From Neospora caninum Liverpool (Eukaryota > Apicomplexa > Conoidasida > Eucoccidiorida > Sarcocystidae), in assembly GCF_000208865.1 (NCBI RefSeq), contig NC_018398.1, positions 1,302,001-1,366,000 on the forward strand: a stretch of DNA of 64,000 bases. The letters run 5' to 3'. Position 1 is the first letter of the stretch. Every line of letters starts with the position of its first letter. Shown piece by piece: positions 1 through 11,058 of this stretch. A program made the translations under genes and the position numbers. The notes below the pieces were generated by a model, which was given only the letters and a program-made list of their open reading frames with translations, ran no database searches and was not told the DNA's origin.

Positions 1-2093
1 AGCTTGTACGACAGGAGCCGGGTCTTGGGCACGGTCTTCGGCTGATCGTTCTGCCGGCTACACAGCGAGCCATTTTTTCTGGCACGGCCCTTCTCTGTCT
101 GGTCCTTCGAAACGCTCACTCTCCTCTTCAGCTGCGTCGCACTTTCCACCTTAGACGGGGCTTTTCTCAAACAGTTGTTCGTCGCCGGGAGAGCGCCAGC
201 GTCACACGGCCCACCTTCGAGGATCTCGACTGCACGAGCTGTCGACTTTTTCCGTTCAGTGACCACATCGGCGCGGCCACGTCCAGTACGCTGTACAAAC
301 GCGTGGTGAACCCCGACACGAAGACCCGGCATCAGATGCGTGCCGTTTTGATATTTTCCCTTCGCAAGGCTGTGAGGCAGACTGGCAGACGAGAGCGCGT
401 CCTCCGGTTCAGCGTCTATCCCAGACGCTAGGCCGACTGGTGAACGCCCCGTTTCCTCTTCCCACGGAGGGGTTTTCTCTCTAGTGTTTTTTATTCGCGC
501 TTTATTTAAAGACTCCAGTGCGCGCAGGGCAGAAGTTACCAAGTGCGCCGCGACTGCTGACTCGCCACAATCCTGTCCGGACGTCTCGCTGCTCGTACTA
601 ATGCTGCCGCGGCTGGTGTCCTGTTGAAGACGGTCTTCGCTGTGCGTGCTTGCCTCGTCGGCACCCCCCCGTAGCTCCTCTGCAGTGTGCGCGAACCTGC
701 GCACAAGGCAGAAGAGAGGCGAGAAAAGCGTTTCGTCTTTGAAAACCCGACGGAGCGAGTTTTGGGAGACAGAAACGTGGAGTATGTACCTGACGAGACG
801 GCGTGACACAACCGCCGAGTTTTAAACGTACACCGGGACTTCCAAATTTCTACGCAGAGAAATGTGGGTGTCTTGGGAAAAGACGGTTCTATGACCTCTT
901 ACCGGCAAGATTCTCCGCTGAGGCAGACCCCTTTCGCATGGAATTTGCACATTGCAGTTTTGAATGTGAGAAGTTGATGGCCGTTACACCGGAGATCCTC
1001 CTTGCTGTGGGCGTACGGACACCCGGGGTCATCGCAGACTTGCCCCCGAAAGACGCGACGACACCACTTGGTGCAGCGCAGATCAGGTGGCGTTCTGAGC
1101 TCCTCCTGGGTGGAAACGCAAAATAAAAATATCTCGTGATGAATAAGTCGGAACCGTTTGCTGCCTAGAACATCCGGTATGCGCTGCCGTGTCTTGACAG
1201 ATAGTCTAATCCAGTTCCGCTTACCTGGGAGTGTGCAAAGCTGCAATGGTCTTTTCGCGCACAGACTCCTGTGGAATGGAGCTTCGGACACAGCTGAGTC
1301 TTCCAAAATATTTCGCGCGCCAAATTCGCTTGCTGCACTGAAGACGTCACGCGGGTGGACGGAGCCGAAATACAGACTGTCCCAGTTTTGGACCTGGGGC
1401 GGTTCGATCGCTTGATTCGGTGTTCCATCTTGTGTGTCTTGGTTAACCTGGTCCTGGAACGGCCGCACACCTGAATTCAGCTCCGTTGCGAGCTGTTTCT
1501 CGACAGGATTATGGACCTAAGGAAAAGAGATGAGAGTGTAGTGCGAAAAAATTCGGAGACGCGCACGGTATCTCGTCTCAGCCGGCACTGCACTCCCCGA
1601 CACGTAGCCGATTTTCGGCCGCATCACAACTAACAAATCTACGACCCCAAAGAGAAATGCCCTCCAGTGAAATTGCATACCACCTACAACGCTAAAATCC
1701 AACACTCGCTACCCGAAGTTAAACATAGAGATTTCTATTTTTTGAGTACGCGCAGTGTGTGTTGGGATTTAGTGCCTGGAGACAGGCCTTGCGACTGTGC
1801 GTGCACGAAGGCATCTAAGCCGCTCTTACCGTGGAGGCTGCGAGGTATGCATCTACTGACGGGGTTTTCGCCGCTCCACCAAAGTCCAGCCTTGCGTTCA
1901 CGAATTGCCTCCGTTCATAGATATCTAGACCAACCACAGAGACGCCAATGACAAAATTGGCGTCGAGATCCCGATTTGAGCCGACTCGATGACGGGCACA
2001 CCTGTCTATCACCCGCGCGCACAGGGTTTCCCGTCCGCTCTCTGACACTCGATCACGGAATCGAATGGGGAAGAGACGGGAACGGATCGGCAC
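1..2093 (-). CDS. Three-finger CCCH zinc-finger protein A (3' part, runs off left edge; 5' end unresolved)
   Basis: Probable RNA-binding protein with three tandem CCCH fingers. Supported exons in transcript order are about 1337-1225 (finger 1, cysteines and histidine in CPKLHSTGVC-ARKDHC-SFAH), 1105-903 (finger 2, CRRVFRGQVC then CPYAH; most of finger 3, CKFHAKGVC) and 696-1, which begins by completing finger 3 (RFAH) and stays open to the window edge with a Ser/Arg-rich tail. The donors after 1225 (GTAAGC) and 903 (GTAAGA) and the acceptors before 1105 and 696 keep frame. Each finger is followed by an E-E/D-L-R motif. Finger 2 has only four residues between its second and third cysteines, where five is usual. 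Likely further upstream exons end at 1830 (GTAAGA donor) and start at 1516. The reading frame changes between about 1470 and 1332, so a small intron there is inferred but its ends are ambiguous. I found no start codon. Family assignment is firm, the gene model partial. Confidence 0.8.
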
Positions 2094-4344
2094 GCGAAGC
2101 GATCACCTGTCCGAATCCCTCTTCAAAAATGCATGAAGACGAAGGAACGGAAACGAACGGAATTTTGTGTGAGGGTAAAATCGGAAAAGCAAAAACGACC
2201 AGGGGACACAGAGGAAACGCCTCTGGTAGGAAACTCGCTCCTGATAATCGTCTTCACGCTTTGTTCCAGTCATGCACACCAACGGCTGTCTACACACCGA
2301 CACCTTACATTGGACAAAACCACACACACCCTTTCAGAACCGAGAGGAGCATGACCAAACTTCCAAATGCACAAAAATAGGAAAGGGACGGTTTTTATGC
2401 GCCGGACACGCTGAAAGTCCCCCAAACAGATTACGGGGGGGTGAACGCTGTCGAACGTCTTCGCCTAGGACAGTCGCCGTCGCCGTTCGCGCAGGAAGGA
2501 GAGTTAAGCGGAGGCAGTAGGTGCCGCCGGGGGTCCTTATCCTTTGCGCAGAGGAACAGCATCGACAAGATGTGGGGGGAACAAACTACAGGAAGACAGG
2601 GTGACGCCCTCCACCTTCAAAACAGTGCTCGAGACGAGGTTAATTTTTCTGAATTACTGATAGTGCGTTAGAAGCCAACATTCCAGACTGAAATCTTTAG
2701 GAGCAGTCTACAGTAACATCAAGATTTACCTCATGCGCATTTTCGCCTGGTCGTTACTTCGTCCTCCACCCAAGGGGAGCGGGAGATCCTGCCGAGAACC
2801 CACGCGTGCCGTTTTCTCTCCCTTCTTGTGTAGCCCAGCCGAAAACAGAAACTAAAAGCATTTAAACGAGGTCTCCATATACAGCCAAAAGGTTGCCTTG
2901 CTGCAAGCTAGACATAGCTGAGGCAAAACCCGGGCACATCTCCAGACGGAAGGGACCATTTAGAGGGAAAACAGAATCTTCACTTTAGAGTGTTGGCTGT
3001 TCTTACGGTGGGATGACATACAAGGTTCGAACTGAAGAAAAGAGGGTTCGGGCGGCGGTCGCCTGTCAGTGACTGCCAAACGGCCGATGCAAAACAGTGA
3101 ACCGCCAAAGGAAGAACGGTATTTCGCGCGACTGTTCCTCAGCCACGTTCGTGCTTCTTTGTTGTTGTGTTAGCCCCCCAGTTTGCCTGTGAGCCGCCCA
3201 ACTGTGGCGTTTGTGCTCGTTCGAGAGCGCGTGGCCACTCAGACATAAAAGGAATCGAATCAGCCGACAGTGCTCGTCGAGAGGTCAGCGGCCTGTGTCC
3301 TCAACAGTTGCCACTGGCGTAGGGACGGAGTAACTCCTGCAATAACTTTCGGCTTGCACCTCGCAACTATCTGTAGTTGTGTGTTTCTCGTGAAGAACTG
3401 TTGAATGCGGGATATTTGATAGATGTATTCTTCCCCCCAGCGCAATGTACTGAATCATGTTAGACAGTCCATACCCCATGGCTGTTTTTTATGACAAGGA
3501 AGCCATTCGCCACCGAAAAGTCTCAGAGTCATGCTGTTCACTGAAGTTGCCTTTCAGGTCTATTATCCCCTTGCAGAACATCCTATCGCCACTCAGCATG
3601 CGACGAATGCGCCAGACAACTGCTTGTTGTCAGGTCGTTCTGCTTCCTCGTGGGGAATGGGCGCCGGCAGCAATGCCAATCCCAACACAGTGATTGCATT
3701 TCTGGGTAGAATTCCCTGTGGTAAACACAGTCAACTAATGGCGGAAGGAGCATTCGTACGTTCTGCAATGTCATCGGAGATAAACCCTAGATTTAGCATT
3801 CATCTACAGCTACGATATCTGCTGTGTTTAAAAGCGGTTAGTTAACCTTTCCTCTTCTAACCGTTTCCAATTTCAGCAGTGCTACTCTCTGTTTCACCAG
3901 GGAAGGGAGTTCGTGGTTACCTCGAGAGACGTGCACTCGACCGCGCAATCGTACAGCTTCATGAGGTCTTCTAAAGTCAGTGTCGGATTTGTTTCCCCAT
4001 TGAGATGAGCCATACAGTTACTACGAGATCTGCATCTCGCGGGGAAATTGTATCCGTGCTTCAGCGCACCGCCCACGCATTTTACTCTCAAAACAATCAA
4101 TCTTCTGCACGATCAGCATGTTCAAAGCCTTATCTGCTGCTTTCGGGCCCAAGGCTGTCTTGTTTACTTTCAAAGCACCCCGCACTGCTCTCCGTATTGC
4201 TTCACGACACCACAGAACAAAAGGCCGGTGTAACAGACTGCCTAGCAGAATATAACATTGTACCGACGACACTCCCACTCCACCACACAATCTGGAAACT
4301 CCTAACAACAATTAAGGTTATTGTGTTGAAATGAGTCGACGGCC
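2094..4344. other. Intergenic stretch, no gene seen
   Basis: This 2.2 kb lies downstream of the ZCCHC9-like stop and upstream of the partly resolved CCCH gene A, both on the minus strand. It should hold the 3' UTR of the former and the promoter, 5' UTR and perhaps unrecognised 5' exons of the latter. Open frames are all short and none has a convincing splice context or a recognisable domain. Confidence 0.4.
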
Positions 4345-7191
4345 CTAACCGCTCTGACCCATCCAAAACTCGTCTGGGTCAGGCTCTTGGTTTTTTCTGT
4401 GAGCATTCCGAGCCGTTGCACCCCCTCGATCTTTTGCATGCACTTTTCCTTTGTGTTCTTCCTTGTTTTCAGTGCGACCATGCGAATTGCCAGCCGCCGA
4501 GCGTCTCTGTTTCTCCTGGCTCAAACGCTCTTTCTGCTGGCGCTGGAATTCAGGACACTCGATCTGGAGATGATAAATCGACCCACATGTGTGGCAGGAA
4601 CCTCCTTGCGGGTATTTGCCTGCATTGGTACCAGGACGAAAACAAAGCGAAAATTCGTGTTGCTAGGCGCTATTGGCGCCTGGAGAGGCACACACTTGAA
4701 CACGGGGCGGTCCTGAGCTGCGGAATATGAAAGCGCTGGAGCATGAGAAATGCCCCAGATGGCTAGGGCGCCGTGACGGTAGACCCGCTCGTAAATCATC
4801 ACAGTGAGCGTTCAAAGCGACCAACAGCGTTCTCTCTCTCACTCAAGCCAACGTGTCAAGGTTGAAATGCACTACGGCTTTTTAGATTCGGCCAGTTTTG
4901 ATCCGTGCACTTCGTTAAAAACCGTATCCCGCTGTCATCCTCCCGCTCATCATCTCATGGACGGTCTACCAGCAGACAGCACCGACGACACATATCTTAC
5001 TGCATCATGGCTTTTCTGCTAAACAATGTGATCGAAACGCTCGGCAATACACAGTAGAATTCCTCATTTACCTGTTGTAGACTTAGGACAACCAGAAGAC
5101 AAGTGCCCTCTGTTGCCACAGATGAAGCATAATGCGAACGGTAGCGCCCCGTCCTGTTAAGCAACAACAACAAAACAACAAAACAAATGGTAACTTGAAA
5201 TCTTTAGAGAAACAGATATTTTGGCGACATTTGCGGACCACACTATGTCAAACACCACACCATCTCTCTCGTGTGGCACGGTAATACAGATGTATTTATT
5301 GTATTCTGGGCGTTATTGCTGTTACACAAGATGGAACGGCTGCCGACGCAGCGGAACAACGGTGAACGTCCACTCTTTACTCTAAGTGGCGGACATGGCG
5401 CCCTTGGAGAAAGACTGGGTAGCTGGCAACCAAATGCACGCTCCTACAGCGTGCAGGTGTGAGCAAAAGCCTGTTAGACCTACTGGCTTGCGCTTTTTTT
5501 TGCAGTTCTTCAGTGTGTGGTCCGTCGCGCCGCAGTTGAAGCAAATGCCGCTCATCACCGGTCCACTTTTGGCGTCGCTTTGCGTTGTGTCATTCTCCGC
5601 GGCAGAAGACCCTGTGGCACTGGACTGGGCAAGCGGGCAATTCTCCAGCAAGTGGCCTTTCTTTCTACCTGTGGTAGGCAACGCATGCATCAGAAGAAGA
5701 AGCAGAATAACCACCGGACATCTAATGCTTACGCAAACTGATGTGGTGCCGGATAGCCAACCCCAAATGTTTCGTGGACGTCCTCTTAAGAAGACGTAAC
5801 GGATTCCCATCTGGGCTGTAACCCGACAGCTTATCTAATACATTTCGTTCTTGGTACTGCATAGATAAACGTGCGGTCCTCGATAGACTATACTTGCCCG
5901 ATCGTGGTACTGTAGGTAGCGTGCACGAAGCCACCAAATATACCTGAACAAAGCCATCCCAAAGACAAGGACCTCTATAATTCATTCGGTTGGGTGTGCA
6001 CATGCAGAGGCATCACTGGCAGACGCATGGTGCAATTTATTGAGAGTTGGATCAGAAGCACGACCACAGTGCAGACTGCCCAGAGCTCCCGGCACCACTT
6101 CGTGTATCCAGTCACTGCAGCGAGCAACAAAGTAGGAAACGAAGGGGAACTACGGTCCAGCGCAGAAGCCTCGATTTTTTGCTTCGATCCTGCTGGGGTA
6201 GTTCAAGAGGCCGGGCACACACCCAGATTATTAGAAGTGTTGCAGGCATATATGGGAAAAGAGCACTATAAAATCCGGCATTCCTGTTACCAAACTTACA
6301 ACGGAGGCAGATTTTGTTCAGCTTTTTCTTCTGCGAACCGGTTAGTTTTCGCGCCGCCGAAGCTGACTTTTGCTTCCCATTGCCCGTTCCGTCGCGTTTC
6401 CCCGTCGGTTTCTTTTGTGTCCCTTTCACTCCCTGCTTTTTTTGAGCCTCAGCCTTCAGCTTGCTCTTCGACTTCTCCAGCTGGCCTCCGACCTTGACTT
6501 CGCCTCGTTCAGCCTTGGCCAGCAGCGCCAGACGCGCACGAATTCTCTTCAACCGAGATTTCGTCATTTCGTTGCGATTCTCAAGTTCTGCCACCAGCTC
6601 CGCCATCCTTTCTTTCACTTGTTCTACAGTCCAACACTCTCGTCGTTTCCGTTTCTTTCTCTTGAAGTGCTTGTCTTTCTCACCGGCCGATCCTCCAGCC
6701 TCCACTGCTTCCAACGAAGTATCCGATCGCTCGTCATTTGTGATGTCGGCATCATCGCTGTCTCTTTCTTGTGTCGCCTGAGAATATTCCCCTTCGTTCT
6801 TCTCTTCATTACCGTCGGTAACATGAGAAGTACGCTTCTTCTGTTTACGCCGTCCAGATTCACATGCCGCGCTTGCGTCAGTCACAGATGCTGAATGACG
6901 CCTTTTCTTCTCTATCAAGGAGCCGTCTATGACAACTTGGCCCCCTGTTTGACTACAACCTTGCGCTTGTTTTCCCGAATACTGCTTTACGAGCGAGCCC
7001 CCAGACTTCTTCGCTCGATTGTCCAGGCAGCTCTTCTTAGGCCTCGCTCCATCTGCATATGTCTCATCTGTTCCTTGAAAATCAGACTCGACATCGTGCT
7101 CACACTGCCTTTCTCGTTTCTTCTTTCCACTACCTGTTTCCGAACTGGAATGACGGACAGAGTCAGATAGCTCACACCGCTGGCGTACCAT
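4345..7191 (-). CDS. CCHC zinc-knuckle protein, ZCCHC9-like (477 aa, four exons)
   Basis: Nuclear or nucleolar RNA-binding protein by family. Exons: 7191-6300, 5668-5484, 5153-5072 and 4619-4345; all junctions are GT-AG and phase-consistent. The start ATG at 7191 sits in AAAATGG. Residues 1-290 are highly charged, with basic clusters (KRKKRKRR, KKKRK) that would serve as nuclear signals and a helical Glu/Lys/Arg stretch. Four C-x2-C-x4-H-x4-C knuckles follow: CLRCRKKGHLLENC (split by intron 1), CFNCGATDHTLKNC, CFICGNRGHLSSGC and CHTCGSIYHLQIEC. Spacing between knuckles, and the words before knuckles 3 and 4 (LPFALCFICG, KYPQGGSCHTCG), match the ZCCHC9 family arrangement. The C-terminal 70 residues are basic and glutamine-rich and end in EFWMGQSG. 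I infer a role in rRNA processing or RNA surveillance from the family only. Confidence 0.88.
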
Positions 7192-7691
7192 TTTTGTTCC
7201 CTCCACCGCTACCAATGGAAACACGTTCCTCTAGGATCCGTCAGATACATCCAGGCATTGATGATGAGCAAAATTATTTCTCTCCGCAGCCATGTGGAAC
7301 TCCTTCGGTGAATAGAGACCGCCTTCCAGAGGGTGACTGGGGAGCTTCGATGATGGCTCAACGGAAGAAAAAAGATCTGGTAGCACTCTCGGCCACAATG
7401 CCTCGAAAGACAACCACTGCCCTGATTTGGCCAGAATATAAAAGAGTTTATAAACCTGAGAGACTTCAGTTCAGAGACGTGGCTCTAAGGTTTTCGGCCA
7501 GAGGCATTTCGCGAAGTTATGGCGAAGAGAGGCGAAAAATGCAGTGCATGCTCTTTGAGTACCCCGCGCGCCCCCGCACACCCTTTCACATCAAAGTATC
7601 TGGGCAGCCTTAATGATGAAATACACGAGCCAGCAAGAGGGATCAAAAAAACGCAGCCAACAGTAGAGTGACGGGATTTGAACGACTTCAG

Positions 7692-8137
7692 TTATGAGCA
7701 GGCCGTGGACGGTCTATCTCTGCCTGTCTGGTTTCCTTCATCCACAGCGAGGCAGTTTTTCTGCGCTAGGTTGTTTCCGCCGTCAGCAGCCGAAGTTTTT
7801 TCATCCACTGCCGCAAAACCTTTGTCAGAAACTGCTGTATCCGACTCAACGTTCTGCCGTTCTTCGAACATCGCGAGCACATTTTTTTCAGATGGTGGTG
7901 CTCCTCCACAATCTGCAATGGAAGAGAACCCTCTGCTAATGTGGTTTCTCCGGCAGCTACCGAAGCCAGGGCACCGGTTCATCACTATGGGAATGTATTT
8001 GGGGTGAACGCTGTCACACTGGGGTCGCACAACTTTCCCTTTTGAAGAGGAGGATAACGTGGGAGCACCGTAAACATGTTGCGTGTCTTTCTCTTGCCCG
8101 TGGGGAGCGAGTGCCGAGCTCTTTCGTCGTCAGACAT
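7692..8137 (-). CDS. Tentative small two-exon gene, acidic tail, unknown function (about 112 aa)
   Basis: Proposed exons 8137-8020 and 7912-7692 with a 107-base intron (GTGTGA donor, TTGCAG acceptor) that keeps phase 1. The N-terminus reads MSDDERARHSLPTGKRKTRN and is basic. The second exon is rich in Asp, Glu, Ser and Ala and carries a loose internal repeat around FAAVDEKTSAADGG and LAVDEGNQTG. Composition is unlike the random frames nearby, which is the main reason to list it. No domain is recognised. The donor is weak and the first-exon ORF alone (8137-7985) also ends in a stop at 50 aa, so other models are possible. It lies just upstream of the ZCCHC9-like gene on the same strand. Confidence 0.3.
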
Positions 8138-8416
8138 ATCGCACTGGCCGCACTGACCACAACAGTATCAACTCTAAAAAAGTTCGACACGACCAGGGAA
8201 TCTATCTCTTTGCTGTTCCTACGGTTCAGTTCGGTCGCTCTCCCCGCAACACAGCAGAGGCATTCTCGAGATTCGCCATGTTTTGTGTTTCATGGCTGTT
8301 CGTCCGGGTACGCACTCTTGACAACCAGGTGGTGCGTTAAGCTACTTAACAGAATCCGCAGTGTGGGGGCTGGTGTCTATCGGGTTCAACAAAGAATCGC
8401 CTTTTCATGGAAACAA

Positions 8417-8647
8417 TCATGCTTGGTGCTTTAAAAAATTCCTGTCGTAAAAATCCGCTTCTCCTCCCCGAACTCGGTCGAACTTGCGGCGAGCTGCAAC
8501 CCCTCTGAAAGTCTTCTTCAGAAAACAAATGCTTTCATCAGCGTCCGAAAAGTCAAAAACTCACACCGCTCTTTCTCTGACAGTGAGGAAGCTCTTGCCA
8601 TGCGATGGAGGGTCCCAGTTCATCCGCTCCAAGAAAATCTGCCTCAT
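8417..8647 (-). CDS. Tentative small gene with a 60-base intron or in-frame TGA, unknown function
   Basis: A frame from an ATG at 8647 (MRQIFLERMNWDPPSHGKSF) runs to a TGA at 8563-8561 and then continues in the same frame to a second TGA at 8419-8417. The part after the first stop is protein-like (FSDADESICFLKKTF, then RKFDRVRGGEADFYDRNFLK). A 60-base GT-AG segment (8564-8505, GTGAGT to TTTCAG) covers the first stop and its removal keeps frame, giving 56 aa; reading through gives 76 aa. The start could instead be an upstream exon joined at an acceptor near 8686. I recognise no family with confidence. The Arg/Lys-rich helix is faintly like small mitochondrial or ribosomal subunits, which is speculation. 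Confidence 0.35.
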
Positions 8648-8699
8648 CGAGGTTTGGAAGAGTTCTCCGGGATTACTGCAAACGGTAGTGTCGAATCGG

Positions 8700-10886
8700 A
8701 TGTGCGATTGTGATTGACGCATTCTCTTTCTTTTCGCGTGCTGGGGCTCCCAGTGGTGGGTTACTGTGTCTGGTGTCATCATCCCACAGCGCCCAACAGG
8801 AAACGGTAAGCGCACGTGGGCGTCGCTGTTTCACAAGAAAGAGCACACGTAACAGGAAAACCCTCGAAAGTAGTGATTTCTACGCGTGCACGTTACTGCA
8901 GTGAAGATCTATCAGAGCGTTCGACCACATCTACAGTTCAGACAGAGAGCCGGGACGACGGGGATCCGACCAACATTTCACAATGCATTAACTACAAGTC
9001 TACCACAGCATGGATGAAGAAATGCATTGGAACATCGTCGCAGGGGAAAGGAACTTGCCCGCTTGTCGCGTGCTGGAGATCTGAAATTCAACCCCTACGA
9101 GAAAATGCGTGAAGGTGCTTAGGCACGTGTCTCCTGGTTGGGGGGTCCGCTAGGTTTCAGGCGCGTTGTGGCGGTTAGTGCTAGCGCGTAAACATACATG
9201 AAATGTTGACAGGTAGAAGGGGATAAACATGTCCACTCAAGTTTACTCTCCGCTGACACCAAGGTGAGCGCCTTCCGCCCCCGGTACATAATCGACGCTT
9301 TGGCTAGTGAGGGGGGACAGGGGCGGGGGGGGGGGGTATTGCACGTGCTTTTCTTCGTGGAGCTAGGGACATCTACGGTGTATCGCTCCCACCAGAAAGC
9401 GTCAAGAACCAGCTCGAAATGTGTAGGGATGTCGAAGTCACGCTAGAGTCTTCTCTAGACGACGGCTGCGCGACGCCGTGCCATTCTATCAGCACCGGGG
9501 TGAGTACCGTCAGTATGCAGACCCTGGAGGTTGGCATCTCGCCCATTCTGTGGGTCTTTTCTCCCAACGCCTTAAACAACAAGTGGTTCACCGTAAGTTG
9601 CCGCGACGGAACGGGGGCTGTAAGAGTTGAGGCTCTTCGACTGCGTTTGACCAAGGACCGCCTCGCCAGAACAGCAGTTCCCCAGTTTTTTTTTTCAGGA
9701 TAGAAAAGAACGCCACGAGGCTTGTTGCTTTTTTCTGTGACCGGGAAGTAGCATCTGCGGTATTGGTTCCAGAAAAGCCATGAAGCATGTCGGTGTTCGA
9801 AACCCTGATGACGGTGTCATAAACCTCGCACGAACATGCACCAAGACTCTGGGAATGGCACCGCGCCACTTCGGACATGACTTAACCGGGGGTTTATAGT
9901 AACGTCAAAACGACACCGTCAACCCCGGTGCCAGTGTTCACCTTTTTACAGTATTGTCCATAAGGTATCTCAGTGTAGTACACCCTGCCAGGTAGTCGGC
10001 TAAATATTGCCCGGAAACTGCCGAACACTACGATGTTGGTGTTGTGGATGTGCTGCCATTGGTGGCGGGTGCATGTGCCCCAGCTCGCTTGGCTGCAAAC
10101 GTTGGGCACCACGGGTTGACCCCGTAAAAGTAGACAACGCATGCGTGCAAGATTCCTGGAGAGCCGAGGACCAGTGTGTGCCGACTCGGAGCCTGAGCCG
10201 TTTTCAGTTCTTTCGTTGCGTCGGTGGAAAAAATGATTTACCGATATTTTGTTTTCTATGTGTGTTGCCAAGGCGATGGCGCCCCGATCCCTGACTGTGG
10301 GTTCGGGGCCTTCGGCTTGACGATCTTCTAGCGTCGGCGCACTAGGCGTCCCTTTTCCTGTCTCTGCTGTATACCGTAGTTTTATCTCCGTTCTATCTTG
10401 CCTGGCCACTCCGTCCACCTCTGTCTGGTGATGTGTTCCTTCGGTGTCGTGTGTTTTCGCAAGTTGCTAGGTGTGCGACCGGAACTCTTCCGAACCGCTG
10501 GTCGGGTTCTCGAGACCCTGGACGTACATGCCCTCTGTTTGCAGAGCACCTTTGGCCTGTGAATAATTTTCATTCGTTTCCTCCCCATTTGTAATCACGC
10601 AATACACCGCAGAGATATGCATCACAATCAGCGTCATCTTCGCAGAGCCCTTTTCGTTTCAGAACCACGTTCCTGCACCGAGCTTCCCGCTGGCATCTTT
10701 TCTTTCCCTACGGGTGGTCCCCTAGGATAATAATTCGCACACACTGGATTTCTCCTGGCATAGAGTGACCCAGCAGCTTGTGCGTCTCCTCCTGAGGCGT
10801 GCAGAGGCAATAGGTGCGCAACAACGCCATCGACAGTTTCTTCGTTAAACGCCTAATGCGCAGAAAGGAACCCTCCCGCGGAATCA
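8700..10886. other. Upstream region of the large adhesin gene, no gene supported
   Basis: About 2.2 kb separate the tentative small gene from the ATG of the adhesin and should contain that gene's promoter and 5' UTR. Frames such as plus 8816-9112 and plus 9419-9703 are open but have no domain, no clear splice partners and no repeat. A run of 12 G occurs at 9325-9336. I see no recognisable promoter element that I can defend. Confidence 0.35.
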
Positions 10887-11058
10887 ATGGAAGCCCGCGC
10901 CGTGTGGTCAACTGGCCGCGACGCGGGCCGCACCTGGTTTTTACGTGCAGCACCTGCCTGCGCATTCTTAATTCTGATTCTCTGTTCCTTCGTCTGTCTC
11001 TTCCGTGAATCCAGTGCGGAAGAACTGGCAACGACGCCGGCGGCAGAGGCGACAAGAG
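10887..11058 (+). other. Exon 1 of the adhesin: signal peptide
   Basis: ATG at 10887 opens 57 codons plus one base, ending at a GTAAAA donor. An Arg-containing n-region is followed by a hydrophobic core (ACAFLILILCSFVCLF) and a small-residue cleavage region (ESSAEE). No earlier in-frame ATG is needed, and the next exon joins in phase 1, so this is taken as the true start of the secreted protein. Confidence 0.75.

Noticed and set aside
8816..9112. Plus-strand frame with cysteines (CINYKSTTAWMKKC) upstream of the adhesin
   Set aside because: Resembles module A only loosely, lies before the signal peptide exon and has no clear donor in phase.
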